A stretch of 64,000 nt of DNA from Utricularia gibba (GCA_002189035.1 NEEC01000013.1:2976001-3040000); one strand, 5' to 3'. Counted from the stretch's first letter, positions 11,342 to 23,103 are shown. The notes: generated by a model from the letters alone, not told the origin. Numbers and translations are program-made.

Positions 11342-12987
11342 TAACGAATACTATTATAAAAAAGAGTATAATCATATTTTTTTATTAAGCCACTTTTAGG
11401 AAATTATTTTTCAACAAGCCTAATCAAATGAAGCATTTTCATACAGATGATTATGATACAGTTAAAAGGTTAGGAGGGATGGGAGTTGGGACGTTTGTTA
11501 GAATAATTTAATCAATAATACACATTCTTTTATTAAAATTAAAAGTTTTTTAATGAATATAAATTTCATAAACAAAATAGATGAAAAAAAAAGTAATACA
11601 TACTCTTAGTTGATTGTGAAAATGCAAGAAGCATACAAGTTTAAAAAATATAATTAAAATAATTATGCAGGTGTTTTAAAAAAATCATGCATGTATTAAA
11701 TAAATATAGTTTTCTTAACATAAACAAGTCTATGAAACACGATGACGATGCATTTTGGTTGTGACTGGATCACGAGATGCCTAAGGAAATAAGTCCTTAG
11801 GGGGGTATACAAAAATGGGGTAGCTTTTGGTTAAGGGTAAATGCAAGGTGCCATTATTCCACAAGAGGCCATGGGTCATGGGTTATGGGATGGTTGCCTT
11901 GCCCTACCCCTCTCCCTTCCTCACCTAATGCCACCCACCCAAATACCAATATTCAAGTACTGGATACGTCCACGAGAAACGGTTCGATTAGGAGGACATA
12001 ACCGTTTCTTGATTTTTTTTGTTTGAAAGAACGGCTTGCCCAACCGTCGAGTCTAGTTGTTGATACCGACCTACGATGTTGCTTTGTTGCTTTTGTGAAA
12101 TGCCATTCTTTAATGTTTCGATTTCCCTTTTGGGTCGCAGGCGCGAACAGAAAAATGATGACTTTGCTGAAAGGGAGCACTTGGGGAGATTTGCTGGAGA
12201 TTTGTGATGATGGTGAGCTTCTGGTTTCTGCACCCGGCTGCGAAAGAAAATGTATATAAAGCGAATAAACCCATGAAGGTTGGATTTTTGTTTTCTGTTT
12301 TTTGACATAAAGATTGGATTTTGAATTTATCAGAAATACGAGATGAATCCAAGAAGTGGTCAAGGTTTTGATCCCTGAAGCAACAAACTTTTGCATCGAA
12401 TGAGTACACGTGTTACCCATTTCAGGATCTGGTTCTCTCGCTCTCTGCCTTCCCTCCAGAGGCGTAGTTCCTTTTCATGCATGGAATTCTTCTTCTTCCA
12501 GCTTCCGCAACAAACAAAAAGTGTTTGTTAGTCAGTCTGAGAGAGAGAGATAGAGAGAGTTTAGTGGGAGTGAAAGGGGGGAGAAGAAAAAGTCTCTCGG
12601 TTTCTGTTTTGATTCTCCATCTCGCTATCACTTAACGATTCATCTCCTCAAAAAAGTTTGATTCTTTACCAACATTAAATTTGTTTTGTTTTCTTGCTTG
12701 TTGGTGTTTCTCCTTTTCTTTTTCCCTCTTTCGCAATCTTGCATCGTTCGTTTCTCGGGATTCTGGAGATCTGCGTCTCCTTCCTTTCAGTTACCCCAGT
12801 TGCAAGATCCTCAGAAATCGCTGGTTTGTTCTACAGATATGTACAGCCTTCCTTTAAGCTTCGTATCGATTCAGTGACGCTTTTTTTTTTTTTTTTTATC
12901 TGGGTTCTGGTGTTTGTTGTCAGTGATTTGTGGGTGTTGCTGCTTTTGCTCTTTTAAAATGTTGAGTTACTCTATCGAACCATCGAA
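11342..12987. other. AT-rich spacer, then promoter and leader of the zinc-finger gene
   Basis: 11290-11720 is very AT-rich with no gene. From about 12420 onward the sequence changes to CT/GA-rich leader-like DNA with a GA tract at 12538-12558 and a long T tract at about 12881-12897. Overlapping ORFs on the - strand at 11953-12420 lack recognisable content. Confidence 0.45.
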
Positions 12988-14319
12988 ATGTTGATGGAAA
13001 AAGCGAGACAGAGATCGAGATTCGTCTGTAATCCGTTCAATAGAAGGTTTCTGAGTGGGAGTTCACTTGGGGGGCATATGAGATCGCATGTAGTTGCGAA
13101 TTCTGGCGAATCAGAGAGATTTCAGGTGAAAAAGAAGCTGTTTTCTGTAACAGGAGAGGAAGAAGAAGATGCAGATCAGTTAATGAGAGACTCATGGGAA
13201 TTTGCAGAGTATGGTGAAGGTCAAAGTGGCGGTTATGGGCTGCGAGAGAATCCCAAGAAAACATCCAGAGCTGCTGATTCAGTAGCAGCAACTCCCTTGT
13301 TATCTAGAATTTGCAAGCAATGTGGGAAAGGATTTCAGTCCCTGAAGGCACTCTGTGGGCATATGGCTTGTCATTCTGAGAAAGAAAAAGTGTTGAAGGA
13401 TGACAGTTCCTGGACTCGTGAGAGTAACAAGACGGCGATGGATGGCTTTTCGGATACGGAATCAGATCAAAGGAGACAGAGGAGTAGCAGAAGATCATCT
13501 CTGAGGAAGCAACAGAGAATGGAATCTGTCGAGGATTCTCCATTTTCGTCGCTTTTCGAGATCGATGGACATGAACAAGTGGAGGTGGCAAGGTGTTTGA
13601 TGCTTCTGTCGAGGGATCAGATGAACCGGGGAGGCGGATATTCGGCTGTCGAGTCCTCGGACAACAACTCTGTCGTTGAGACAAAATCCTCATCCATTGA
13701 CATGAGGATGAGCAAGGGAAAGAAGTCCGGCTGCCGGCGGGAAGAGTCCCCTGAGATGAAAAGGACTGCAACGGAGGATGATTCTGATTCAGGGTACTTC
13801 CTGGATGAGAACACCCAGACGGAATCGGAGTCCAAATACGGGAACAACGCCTGTAAAAGGCTCGAATCCAGGAAAGCCACCGCTGCTAAGAATGAACAAG
13901 GCGATGAGCACCTCCCAAAGAGAAGTAAATTCCAATGCTTCAACTGCAACAAGATCTTCAATTCATATCAAGCTCTCGGAGGCCACAGGCCCTGCCATCG
14001 GCGAATCAGCGATCACGAGCCGAGGTACGAGAGCGGCGAAAACAGCCCAGAAGATGATCAGCGGATCAGGCAACGTAGTTCAAAGACTCCTCCCCGTGAC
14101 AAGAAAAGCAATGCCAAGAAGAGCAAAGTTCATGCCTGCCCCTTCTGCGACCGCGTTTTCAGAAACGGGCAGGCTTTAGGCGGGCACAAGAGGTCCCATT
14201 TCATGAACGCACATGGCGATACCAGGAACAGGGCTCCATTGATGAAGCCTGATCAGCTTGACCTCAATCTCCCTGCTCCTGAAGCCAGCGAAGACGCCTC
14301 CCATGGCCGCTTCTTTTGA
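12988..14319 (+). CDS. ZAT1/4/9-type C2H2 zinc-finger protein (C1 class), intronless
   Basis: 443 aa, single exon, as usual for this family. Fingers in order: a degenerate N-terminal finger FVCNPFNRRFLSGSSLGGH (second Cys replaced by Phe), then CKQCGKGFQSLKALCGHMAC, then FQCFNCNKIFNSYQALGGH, then HACPFCDRVFRNGQALGGH. QALGGH marks plant-specific fingers. The C-terminus has the EAR repressor motif LDLNLPAP, implying a transcriptional repressor acting in the nucleus. A basic SKKKR-like stretch is not obvious; the spacer is Ser/Lys/Glu-rich. A second in-frame Met at codon 3 is an equally likely start. Confidence 0.9.
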   Translation: MLMEKARQRSRFVCNPFNRRFLSGSSLGGHMRSHVVANSGESERFQVKKKLFSVTGEEEEDADQLMRDSWEFAEYGEGQSGGYGLRENPKKTSRAADSVAATPLLSRICKQCGKGFQSLKALCGHMACHSEKEKVLKDDSSWTRESNKTAMDGFSDTESDQRRQRSSRRSSLRKQQRMESVEDSPFSSLFEIDGHEQVEVARCLMLLSRDQMNRGGGYSAVESSDNNSVVETKSSSIDMRMSKGKKSGCRREESPEMKRTATEDDSDSGYFLDENTQTESESKYGNNACKRLESRKATAAKNEQGDEHLPKRSKFQCFNCNKIFNSYQALGGHRPCHRRISDHEPRYESGENSPEDDQRIRQRSSKTPPRDKKSNAKKSKVHACPFCDRVFRNGQALGGHKRSHFMNAHGDTRNRAPLMKPDQLDLNLPAPEASEDASHGRFF

Positions 14320-14719
14320 AGATAGAAGCTTTTTTTCCTGCTCTGGCTTCTTGTTTCTCATCTGAAGCATGGCAATACATAAGGTATCTATCTGTAGAAA
14401 CCATTCATCATCATTCTTCTTCTACTGAACCAGCAGCCATGAAGTCATGGTAAATTACTTTTTAAAAAGGTTGACTTTGAGGTGACTGTCTGAGATCGGA
14501 GTGGGATCCATTTGTATGCATATGGGGCCATTAGTCAGTCAAACAGATAAAAGCCCATTGGTATATGGGGCCCATTCTTGTTTTCTGAAGCGGGGCCCAT
14601 CTTCGCATGTGGGCCACGTCGCTTTCTATATGAAGACAGAGTAAAATTATACGTTTTTTGTATGGAAAAATTGTTGCTCCATTTTCTGTTTCAGGTCTCG
14701 TGTCCCGGAGGAGTTGGAG
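14320..14719. other. 3' region of the zinc-finger gene
   Basis: About 400 bp of 3' UTR and spacer, with no gene seen. Confidence 0.5.
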
Positions 14720-16385
14720 CTGACACATTGCTGAATGTGATCAGGCGCGCCCATGGCGGCTCTTCTTCGTTTAGCTTTCTTTATTTTCTTCTTCGGGTTC
14801 TGTATGCGTGGGTCGGTGGTGATCTTTGTGATTGTGGAGATGATTGATCGCCTGGTCTGGATTAACATGCTACACAGTGAGTGGGACAGACTACAGGGTC
14901 GTTACTGAATTGTGCGTTTTTAGTTTCCTTTTTCAAACTTACAATTTGAGATATATTTGTTGCTGATTCTTTGTTTCTCAGTGTATTGATTCATCCTGCT
15001 GCAGGGAATTGTATGCCGTTCCGATTGATGGTTCTGTATCTGTTGCAGTTACTAACCTAGTTGATCTTAGAAGACTGTAATGAGCATCTCTCATCTTTTC
15101 TTTTCTGCGTTTTCTAAACTCCGACCATGGTTTTTTTTTCAAAGGACTTGCATAACAACAAATTGACTGGGCCAATTCCGTCAGAGAAAGGACGACTGAA
15201 ACATCTGAAGATACTGTAATGATCTCAGCTTTCTCACAGCAGACGCACTTGACTATGTTTGTTTTCGTGATCGGATGCATAGCATTTTGAAGTATAAAGT
15301 AATTTTGGTATAGAACCATCATTGTCAGAACGCATGTTTGGCCTTATCAATTGTAGCTGAATTATTTCCTGCAAACTTATAAACTAGATGAGCTTATCCT
15401 CTTGGTTGATTACGAATTTTTTGTGTTTTATGATCTTTATGTTTCAGAAACTTGGGATTGAACAAATTCCTAGATGGCATCCCCCCTGAGATTGGTGAGA
15501 TAAAGCAGCTGACTCATCTGTGTGTGAGTGTTTTTTTGGATCTATCCGAATGCCCTCCGGCATCCTTAGTTTTCATAGTGGATATACATTCTGCAGAATT
15601 TCTGCAGATACTTGAGTTTTAATAACTTGAGGGGTGAAATCCCAAAGGAGCTTTCAAATCTCCCTGAGCTTCAAAATCTCCAGCTTAGAGAGATGAGATG
15701 CTTCCCAGCTCTTCGTAATCTGTAAGCTTTCTCTTCCTCTCTTTGTGTTCTTTCAATTCCTTCATACACTACACATGCGTAATGAAATGTAGAAGTGACA
15801 GTTCCTTCCATCCTGCCATAATATTACAGGCACCTTTACAATAACCACTTCACCGGAGGCATTCCATCACAGGTTGCTAATCTCACTGAGTTGAAACTCT
15901 TGTGAATTCATCCACCAGATAAACTCATTGTTTTTTCTGCTATAAGTTCATGTGGGCTGCTATTTAAAGCTTTTGCATCGTTACTCAGATACTTATCACA
16001 TAACAAAATGTCGGGGGCAATTCCATTTGCAGTTGTTCACATTCCTCGGTTAACATACTTGCAAGTATACTCTCACAGAACCTATAACCTTGTTGCTTTG
16101 TCCCAGCATTACTATCCTCGCTATAAAAACTTCCTATGACAATCAGTTCTCTGTAAGAATTCCCGGTACATTCTACAAGCATCCATTTCTCATGGAAATG
16201 TAAGCTCTCCCTTGCTTCATAACTTCCTAACATTCAGCTGAAGCAGTAATCTTCGATCCATCTTGTTTGATGTTTGAAATGTTCTCACTCTGGTATATCA
16301 AAGGAAACCTGTTTCGTCCTGCCACCAAACCATTTGGTTAACACAAACTCCTCGAGCTTTATGATTCAGAAATGCTGTTTTAGAA
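14720..16385 (+). pseudogene. Decayed LRR protein gene (PII-2-like/At1g13910-like family)
   Basis: A row of short exon-like pieces matches the extracellular plant LRR family: RVLYAWVGGDLC, then in another frame WSGLTCYTVSGTDYRVVTEL (about 14845-14920), DLHNNKLTGPIPSEKGRLKH (about 15146-15210), NLGLNKFLDGIPPEIGEIKQ (about 15450-15512), NNLRGEIPKELSNLPELQNL (about 15615-15685), NNHFTGGIPSQVANLTELKL (about 15840-15900), DNQFSVRIPGTFYKHPFLME (about 16138-16200) and EGN-like GNLFRPATKPFG at about 16303-16338. Damage: a frame change between the first two pieces, an internal loss between ELQNLQ and CFPALRNL, a TAA at 16339-16341 inside the last exon, and a missing acceptor AG before it. A working protein cannot be read from it. 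Confidence 0.82.
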
Positions 16386-16692
16386 GATTTCTCTGACGCC
16401 TCTTTCCTTGTACTGGTTTCCGTTTTTTCAAGATCCTTGACCTGCTGCAAGAAGATTTATTTCATCAGGGGGGCCTGGAAGTGCAATGAATTGTATATAT
16501 AACTGCGGAAGCAAACTGTAGAGTTTGATCTTTCGACTATAAATCCATACGGATTATTGCTACTGGTTTCCAGCTTTGATTTATTGATGCAAGTGGGTTA
16601 GTCTAGGAACTACTCGTTGGGTTTATAAACAACGAGAGCCCATGAAACATATGAAATACAACATCAGCAAAAATGAAAGCAGCTTTTGATTT

Positions 16693-17065
16693 TTCTGGTT
16701 GATAATTCGACCCCCTTTTTTATACTTCCTTACTTTGTGTTTGAAGCCTAGGTTGCCTACCTGAGTTACTTGGTGTTGCAGGTACGATGTTCTAGCTATC
16801 GGAGTTATTGTTGCAGTCGAGTCCCAAGCTTGCGTTTCTGTGATAACCTCAATTGTAGTGGCATTTGGACAGTTCCCTTGCTTGGTTGGTAATTCGTCCC
16901 CCTTTCTTGTACTTCATTACTGTGTGTTTGAAGCGTAGGTTGTCTACCTGAGTTACTTGGTGTTGCAGGTACGGTGTTCCAGCTATCGGGGTTATTGTTG
17001 CAGCCGAGTCCCAAGCTTGCGTTTCTGTGATAACCGTTGTAATGACATTTGGACAGTTCACTTGT
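16693..17065. repeat. Tandem direct duplication, two units of about 185 bp
   Basis: Unit 1 (about 16693-16880) and unit 2 (about 16881-17065) share the same order of blocks: GGTTG(A/G)TAATTCG, a T-rich stretch, CTACCTGAGTTACTTGGTGT, the TGCAGGTACG block, GAGTCCCAAGCTTGCGTTTC and CATTTGGACAGTTC. They differ at scattered sites and by a short indel. They follow directly on the LRR pseudogene. Confidence 0.85.
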
Positions 17066-17456
17066 TATCTTTGTGCGTGCAGCGTTGTTGATGTTCCCTT
17101 TTGTGTAGTTTTGGGTTCACGCTGGTGAAACACAATATTAATCATTAGTAAATTACTCCCCCTTATTTACATCATTTATGGTATTTGTTGAACAGCAATC
17201 CAACAGGGAGAAATTCCAGTGGATTAGCATCAAATGACCGCATTGTTGGAGAAATATTGCGAGGTTAAGGAGATGACCAGTTCGCCGTTATTACAACCTT
17301 GAAACACCAACACAAACTGCAATGGAAATACAGAGCAGACACAGACCCGAAAACAGAAAACTCCGATCAACCAGTACAAAGAGACGTAGCAATACTGAAC
17401 ACACCATAGTTTTTCAGTGAATCATAGCAGTATTCAGTTTCTTTGATCAGATTTTC
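17066..17456. other. 3' flank of the nodulin-related gene
   Basis: About 390 bp with no gene; probably 3' UTR of the - strand gene. Confidence 0.45.
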
Positions 17457-18307
17457 TCATTTTTTGAGAAAACCGCCGGCGAGATTCGCCAGGCCGCTGA
17501 AGCCACCGCCTTCAGATTTGCCGGCTTCGCTTAAAAATCCTTCAGCCGCCTTCACATAATCTTCGGCTCCGGTACCCTTAGTAGCCTCGTTCAGCAACCC
17601 TTCAGCAAGTTTACCGTACTCTTCTTCTCCTCCGGTGACGGCGGGGCATGGGGCTTTTCAGTGTCGGTGGCGGTGGGTGGCTTTTCATCCTCTACTACAT
17701 CAGTTTCGATTTTCTTTACGGCAGCTGCTTTTTCTTCATCTGGATCAGGTTCTGAAGTTTTCGTGGGAGGAGCTACTTTTTCCGATTCAGCTTCAGGGGA
17801 CTCGGCAGCAGCGGGCTTCTCTTCCTCCACTTCAGGAACTGGTTTTTGCGATTCAGGGGCGGCGTCGGCAGGGGGGATCTTTTCCTCGGCGTCCTCCTTT
17901 TTAGAAACAGGGGCTGTTTCTTCTTCAACAGGATCTTCCTTTTTCGGAACAGGGGCTGCCTCTGTTACCTCTTCTGCTGCAGCTGGCTTCTTAACTTCGG
18001 CAGCGGGTGCTTCAGTGGGTTCGCCGGAGGTGCTGAACTTTCGGAGATATCCCTCCGCTTCATCAAGATATTTTCCGACACCTTGTGTTTCGTCTAGCTT
18101 CCCGTACTGAGCCGCAGCGTCGAGAAGACTTGCAGCGGCTCCGGCCACTTTAGCGTTGTCGACTGTATCAGGCTGATGATTGATCTGCGCCTGAGCAGCT
18201 TCGGCGACTAACTTGGCGCTGGAGAAAAGATCGGAAGATGAGTTTTCCGACTGTTCGGAACCGGGTTTGGGCTGCGCAGCCTTGGCTAATCCAGCTAAGA
18301 AATCCAT
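17457..18307 (-). CDS. Nodulin-related protein (NRP1-like) with acidic Pro/Glu-rich insert; one-base frame break near the 3' end
   Basis: Start MDFLAGLAKAAQPKPGSEQS, then SSDLFSSAKLVAEAAQAQIN and KVAGAAASLLDAAAQYGKLD, the hallmark of nodulin-related protein 1, a small stress-linked plant protein. A long Pro/Glu/Lys/Ala-rich region (about codons 95-220) is larger than I expect for the family. The first frame stops at 17591 (ending NLLKGC), but the family C-terminus is plainly present in another frame: EEEYGKLAEGLLNEATKG, DYVKAAEGFLSEAGKSEG and LANLAGGFLKK, stop at 17457-17459. The switch maps to about 17640-17650 beside a GCGGGGC run. Total length is 3n+2, one base short. A single-base deletion in the reference or in the plant explains this. 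Confidence 0.85.
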
Positions 18308-20316
18308 CGTCGACGGAGAATCCTTCTGTACTCTTCTCAGTGAAGGCTGCCGGTGAGGAACAAAAAAAACCACGTATCCGGATATATACCTCCAGGGCCA
18401 GCACCGGACAATAAAAATTAACTTTTATAAACAAACAAAGGATATTTCATAATTCGAGATTAATGCATATTTCAAAAAAAGATATTTACAACATTTTTGT
18501 GTTATACTGGAGTTTATATTTACTAATTTAATCGCATAAATAATAACACACCGGAAAATGTAACACAGTTGCCACGTGGTGGGACTTACATCCAATCATT
18601 TGCTTGATATTTTAGAGAAATTTGGATTATTTATTCACATTATGAAGAGCATCATTTAATACAAGGCTACGCCTACGGTACAACACGCTGATTTTATTGA
18701 AAAAATGTCAATTTACATTATCACCCTTTTAACATATTTTAAGTTTTCATTAGCAATTTAATCTATTTAGTAAAATACACATATTGAATAATAATACACA
18801 ATTTATGATAAAAACATATTTTCTCTCATGATAACACCTCCGTGATACTAGAATATTATTATTTATCAATAATACGATTAAAAAATCATTAATTAATTAA
18901 TTAATTAAGCATCTTGAGGCTACGGCGTGTGAGCCCCACTAGAGGAATGAATGATCAGTCAAGTTGAGTGGTTGAAAGCCATTTTCTTCATTTAATGTAC
19001 GTAGCTGCCAAAATATAGAAATCTTTTATTTTTGGTAATTAATTTAATCCTCCCGCACCCCCATAAAAAATGTGGTATCTACTTCATCCCAATCCCTCCA
19101 TTTCATAGTTAAAAATATTAATATACGTGCGATATGTGAAATATTAGCATATCATTATTTTAAATATATATTTATGAAATTTATGTATCAATCAATTATT
19201 GGTCAAAAAACATAATTACAAACTTTAATCACTTTATTTAAATACATTATTGCGGGCCACCACAAGTGATCTTTTTATTTAGGAGGGCATGAAGTTGTTG
19301 AATTTGCAGTTGAACCCCTTCCTCAGGAAGGCGACGTGGAGCTGTTGGGCCCACAACCACAAGTGTAAGAAGTAATAAATATTAGGGGATGATGCTCGCC
19401 GTCCACGTCATGAAACTAACTAAACAACGAAAAAGGATCAAATAATTTCCACAGCGGGTCCCACTGTCGGCAACAATTTTTTCATTTATTTTATTAAAAA
19501 CATTTAATTTATTACTCTAATCTCACACAACATTCTTTGTTTTTTTTTCCCTAAAATCCTAGTAATCAGTAAACTTTTGTCGAAAAAAAATTCGCATTTT
19601 AATTTGTACAACCGATTAATTAATTTTCAACATCGAAAACAAATACCTAAAATTGCAGATCTACCCTGAAATTTTCATAAGGCCCTAGACAAGAGAATGT
19701 GGGAGGAAGGGATATGAAAGAAAGGGAGCAGACAAGAGAATGTGAGAGCAAAAGGAGGAAAAAGTCATCGGGAATTTATGGAAGGGTCATCCCCATCCTA
19801 ATCCCCTTGCAGCATTCATCCAATTCATTCCCAACCGCTTCTCACATGCTGGCAACAGCAATGATGCAATAGTGATGGACACAGACACACACAGTGGTGT
19901 ACCACACACATAGACATTATTGAGTACTTCCACCCTGCACAGCACAGAGTGTTGCATTCTAACCACAAAACGTGCTGCTGCAAAGGTGTTTAGGTGGTGT
20001 GTGTGTTGTATAAAGAAATAAGAAACTGTACGGGTGCAACATATGTTACACTTTTCCCTTTCGTGCATCATGAATGTCTTGGGTGAATGTCTCTTTCCGG
20101 TGCCAAATGCATGATGAAGCATACCTTTTGGGAGAAGGGGAGGTGTCCTGTGCTGAAAAATGAGAACATGAGACTACAAATTCAATGTGTATGTAGAGGG
20201 TAAATGCAGAATTTCGACATGTATATAGATCAACCATCATGGCGTGAATGGGTTCCTAAAGTATTGGATTCAAATTGGAAACACTCCCTGGAGGTGGATC
20301 TAAACTAGCCAAAATG
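18308..20316. other. AT-rich intergenic region
   Basis: About 2 kb, one of the longest gene-free stretches. It contains a TTAA/TAAT simple repeat at 18887-18908 and several poly-T runs. No ORF with recognisable content; the 111-codon - strand ORF at 19787-20122 is unsupported. Confidence 0.5.
18887..18908. repeat. (TTAA)n simple repeat
   Basis: Five tandem copies of ATTA/TTAA visible in an AT-rich spacer. Confidence 0.8.
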
Positions 20317-22831
20317 CTAAGTGGCGAGCCGGACGACTGTCCCAAGCCAGTCATGGGGTATGTGATGCTTGAACCCCCCTTTGAGAGCTACAAGCGAGTG
20401 ATCTGTTGCTGCCTGAAGAGGTATATACGTATGAGTGTGTTGTAAAGGGGTGTTCCTTTGGAGCAGGAGATCAAAACTTGCAAGTAAAATTGCCTTCACA
20501 ATGTAGACATCAATTCCCAATTTGGCGATCATTGCAGCCTCTGATAACTTGGTGACCATACCCCCTGTGGTGTCGTGTGCTGCTACAGATATATCAACTG
20601 GTTGAAAAAAAAAGCCGAGGAATTAGAAAACTTTCGCAGAACCAACTTAGCATAGTAGAAATAACAGCTTGCAGTGCTGCAACTTACCTGTGGTTTCTTG
20701 TATCTTGGGGTCCATTACATACCAGCTCCCATCTTCATTCACAGCTGCAGTTGTGAAAAAAACAGCTTATCTTCAAATTGAAGCCGAATATTCAAGGTGA
20801 CTAGCAATCACAAATTTGACCTATTTCCCTTAGAAGCACAGCAGCAGGCTCCGTTGGAGGAAGGTTATACACACCTAGCACATCCGTCTATATTACTTAA
20901 GGGACTACCAGAATATGCCAATTCATTTTTACAGAACGCAAACATCACACGTATATGGTGGATACGAGAAAAACAACATATTCAGGCCTTAATTGCTCCG
21001 CAAGATGGCGAATAATCACATCTCCACTCAATATAGTGCACCCCTGAACAATTTCAATCTCGTTCATGAATACGGAAATGTGCAAACAGGAGCTAAATTG
21101 AAATAAAAATGCTAACCTGTGAGGAGTCCAGCACGGCATCTCCATGCAAAACCTGGATTGAGAAACCAACCAAATTCAAGATAATATTCCATGCAAAATC
21201 AAGGTAGTGGTGTAGCTGATGGTTGCATGCGGACGCTATTTAAGCAGAAGATCATTAAACACAGATTAAACTGGGACGGAAAAAAATGTTAAAGAGGAAT
21301 TGTCACATATGATTTCCAGCAGATATTCAGGAATCAAGCATGAGGGTGAAGAAGTATTGAAGCAAAAATCTTACAGGTACAAATCCTTTGGCTATGGCAT
21401 TAGTCAATACAGAGGTATCTGCACATGATAGCTGTAAAAATGTTTTCTTAAGATGAGGTGTAGAAGATAAACAAAGTGTAATGTTGTAAGATTTGAATTC
21501 CTTAGGATTTCCCACATTTCTTTCAGATGTAGACCAGCCGCATGAAAAGGGAGACATCCCAATGGAAGGAATACCCTCTGCACAACAAGCATATTTGTGT
21601 AAAGGAATAGCCTCAAAAATCTGTAAAGACGATTGATCTAGTGTGAAAATATGTCCAACAACAGGTTGTAAAAGAAAGGAGCTACATAATTTAGATTCAG
21701 TAGTCAATGCTCATTGCATAATTTGTCTTTCATTATATGTTTATCAGAAGTTTTGGGTTACTCGAACTTAATGGTTGCTCAAAATCGAGTGAATATAAAG
21801 TATGATAACAATTGAGTAGAACACAATGCACCATACGCTTGGCAAGAGCTCTTACGACTTCAAGATTGAGCGAAGTGACCTGAAAAATTCAGACACATCA
21901 ACAGAAATCAGTCATATATGAAGCGATGCAAAGTGCAAATTAAAAATAGGTATATGAGATTTACAAACATAAAAACTATAAATTATAGAGATGTGGAAAG
22001 AGACAAGAATATTAAGTCTGCATGAAATTGAAAAAATCTCACCGATATTCTTGTAGCAACGAATCCTGACTTAACAAGAGGCCGCTCCAATCCACCTTTA
22101 TGCACCCCCGACTTGCTTGCATGGAAGTGTCCAAAAGAACCTAAACAATGATAAATGACACAAATTCATAATCAAGGCCCTAGGAGCCAATTCAATCTTC
22201 CCCTTATGTCAAGTAACTTCTGTACATCCTCAGGGGCTCTTTTTTTTTTTTTTTTTGCTACATTTTCAATTCAACGGGCGGCAGGTTTTCGACATAAATT
22301 AACAAGTGAATAAAGAGCTGTAACACTGGTGAAGGGTAATTTAGAAAGTGAACCTGCACCATGAACAATTACAAAACTTTCAGACTCTGATTCTGAAAGA
22401 TCATCTTGATAATCAGCTACAGATGGAATTTCTACAGATCCAGGTCTTCTACTCCAATCCATTACACGATCATGCGTTATATCCAATGCTTGCCTTAACT
22501 GTGATGACAGATGATTGAGGTTGTCCTCATTTACTCTCTCAAATTCATGCTTCTCTGTAATTGCCGCTCCACCTTAGTTGAAAAGCGGAGTGTTGTGAGA
22601 GACAGCGCATACTTAACAAGGAATGTAGAATAGCACAGAGTGTTTATTCAGACACATTCTCCAATCAACAAGCTACCCACATCAAATCCACCTAATTCAG
22701 GCAGAGAACAAATTAGAGTACCGTAAGCATTAAAAATGCTCACCGAACTTTACGATGCAACGGAGAGATTTTTCACGCGGTAACTTGGCGGCAAAACTCA
22801 CGTCGCCGGCACTGGTTGGCCGATTGTCCAT
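20317..22831 (-). CDS. IPK: Isopentenyl phosphate kinase (amino acid kinase fold)
   Basis: Twelve exons (from the start): 22831-22744, 22572-22354, 22140-22043, 21879-21837, 21577-21516, 21431-21375, 21152-21117, 21043-20966, 20887-20821, 20744-20688, 20597-20494, 20412-20317; 334 aa, as for Arabidopsis IPK. Motifs: KFGGAAIT near the N-terminus, VIVHGAGSFGHF (the His after SFG is the catalytic His of IPKs), GIPSIGMSPFSCGWST, GFVPVLHGDAVLD, GCTILSGDVIIRHLA, AAHDTTGGMVTKLSEAAMIA, and the end DWLGTVVRL. IPK returns isopentenyl phosphate to IPP in the cytosol, feeding terpenoid synthesis (family knowledge). The last intron reads GC-AG and is 81 bp. Intron 5 is 84 bp. Both are stop-free multiples of three. 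Confidence 0.94.
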
Positions 22832-23103
22832 TTAGATCGCCGTCGGCAGACACTTTTTCGATGCTCTTTATATTCTCTTTTATCAAAAAAAAAATCAGAA
22901 TATTTTTAATACGGATACAGTCCACGTTCATGTAGAGCCTGTTAAAACGTTTCAGGCCCATTTAGTGGATCATATTCATTGGGCCACAGCCTGTCATACG
23001 TGGCATATCTGAAAATGCCACGTATGCTGAGCTCTATTTTGCGAAAAATTAAATTAATAACTGAAATTTTCATTTCAATTGTGTTCTAAACGAACGGATA
23101 AAT

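Noticed and set aside
11953-12420. 155-codon - strand ORF
   Set aside because: Overlaps other open frames, has no recognisable domain, and lies in promoter-like DNA of the zinc-finger gene.
13304-13961. - strand ORFs of 114-155 codons
   Set aside because: Antisense shadows of the zinc-finger coding exon.
17661-18110. 149-codon + strand ORF rich in Ser/Gly/Ala
   Set aside because: Antisense shadow of the repetitive NRP1-like coding region.
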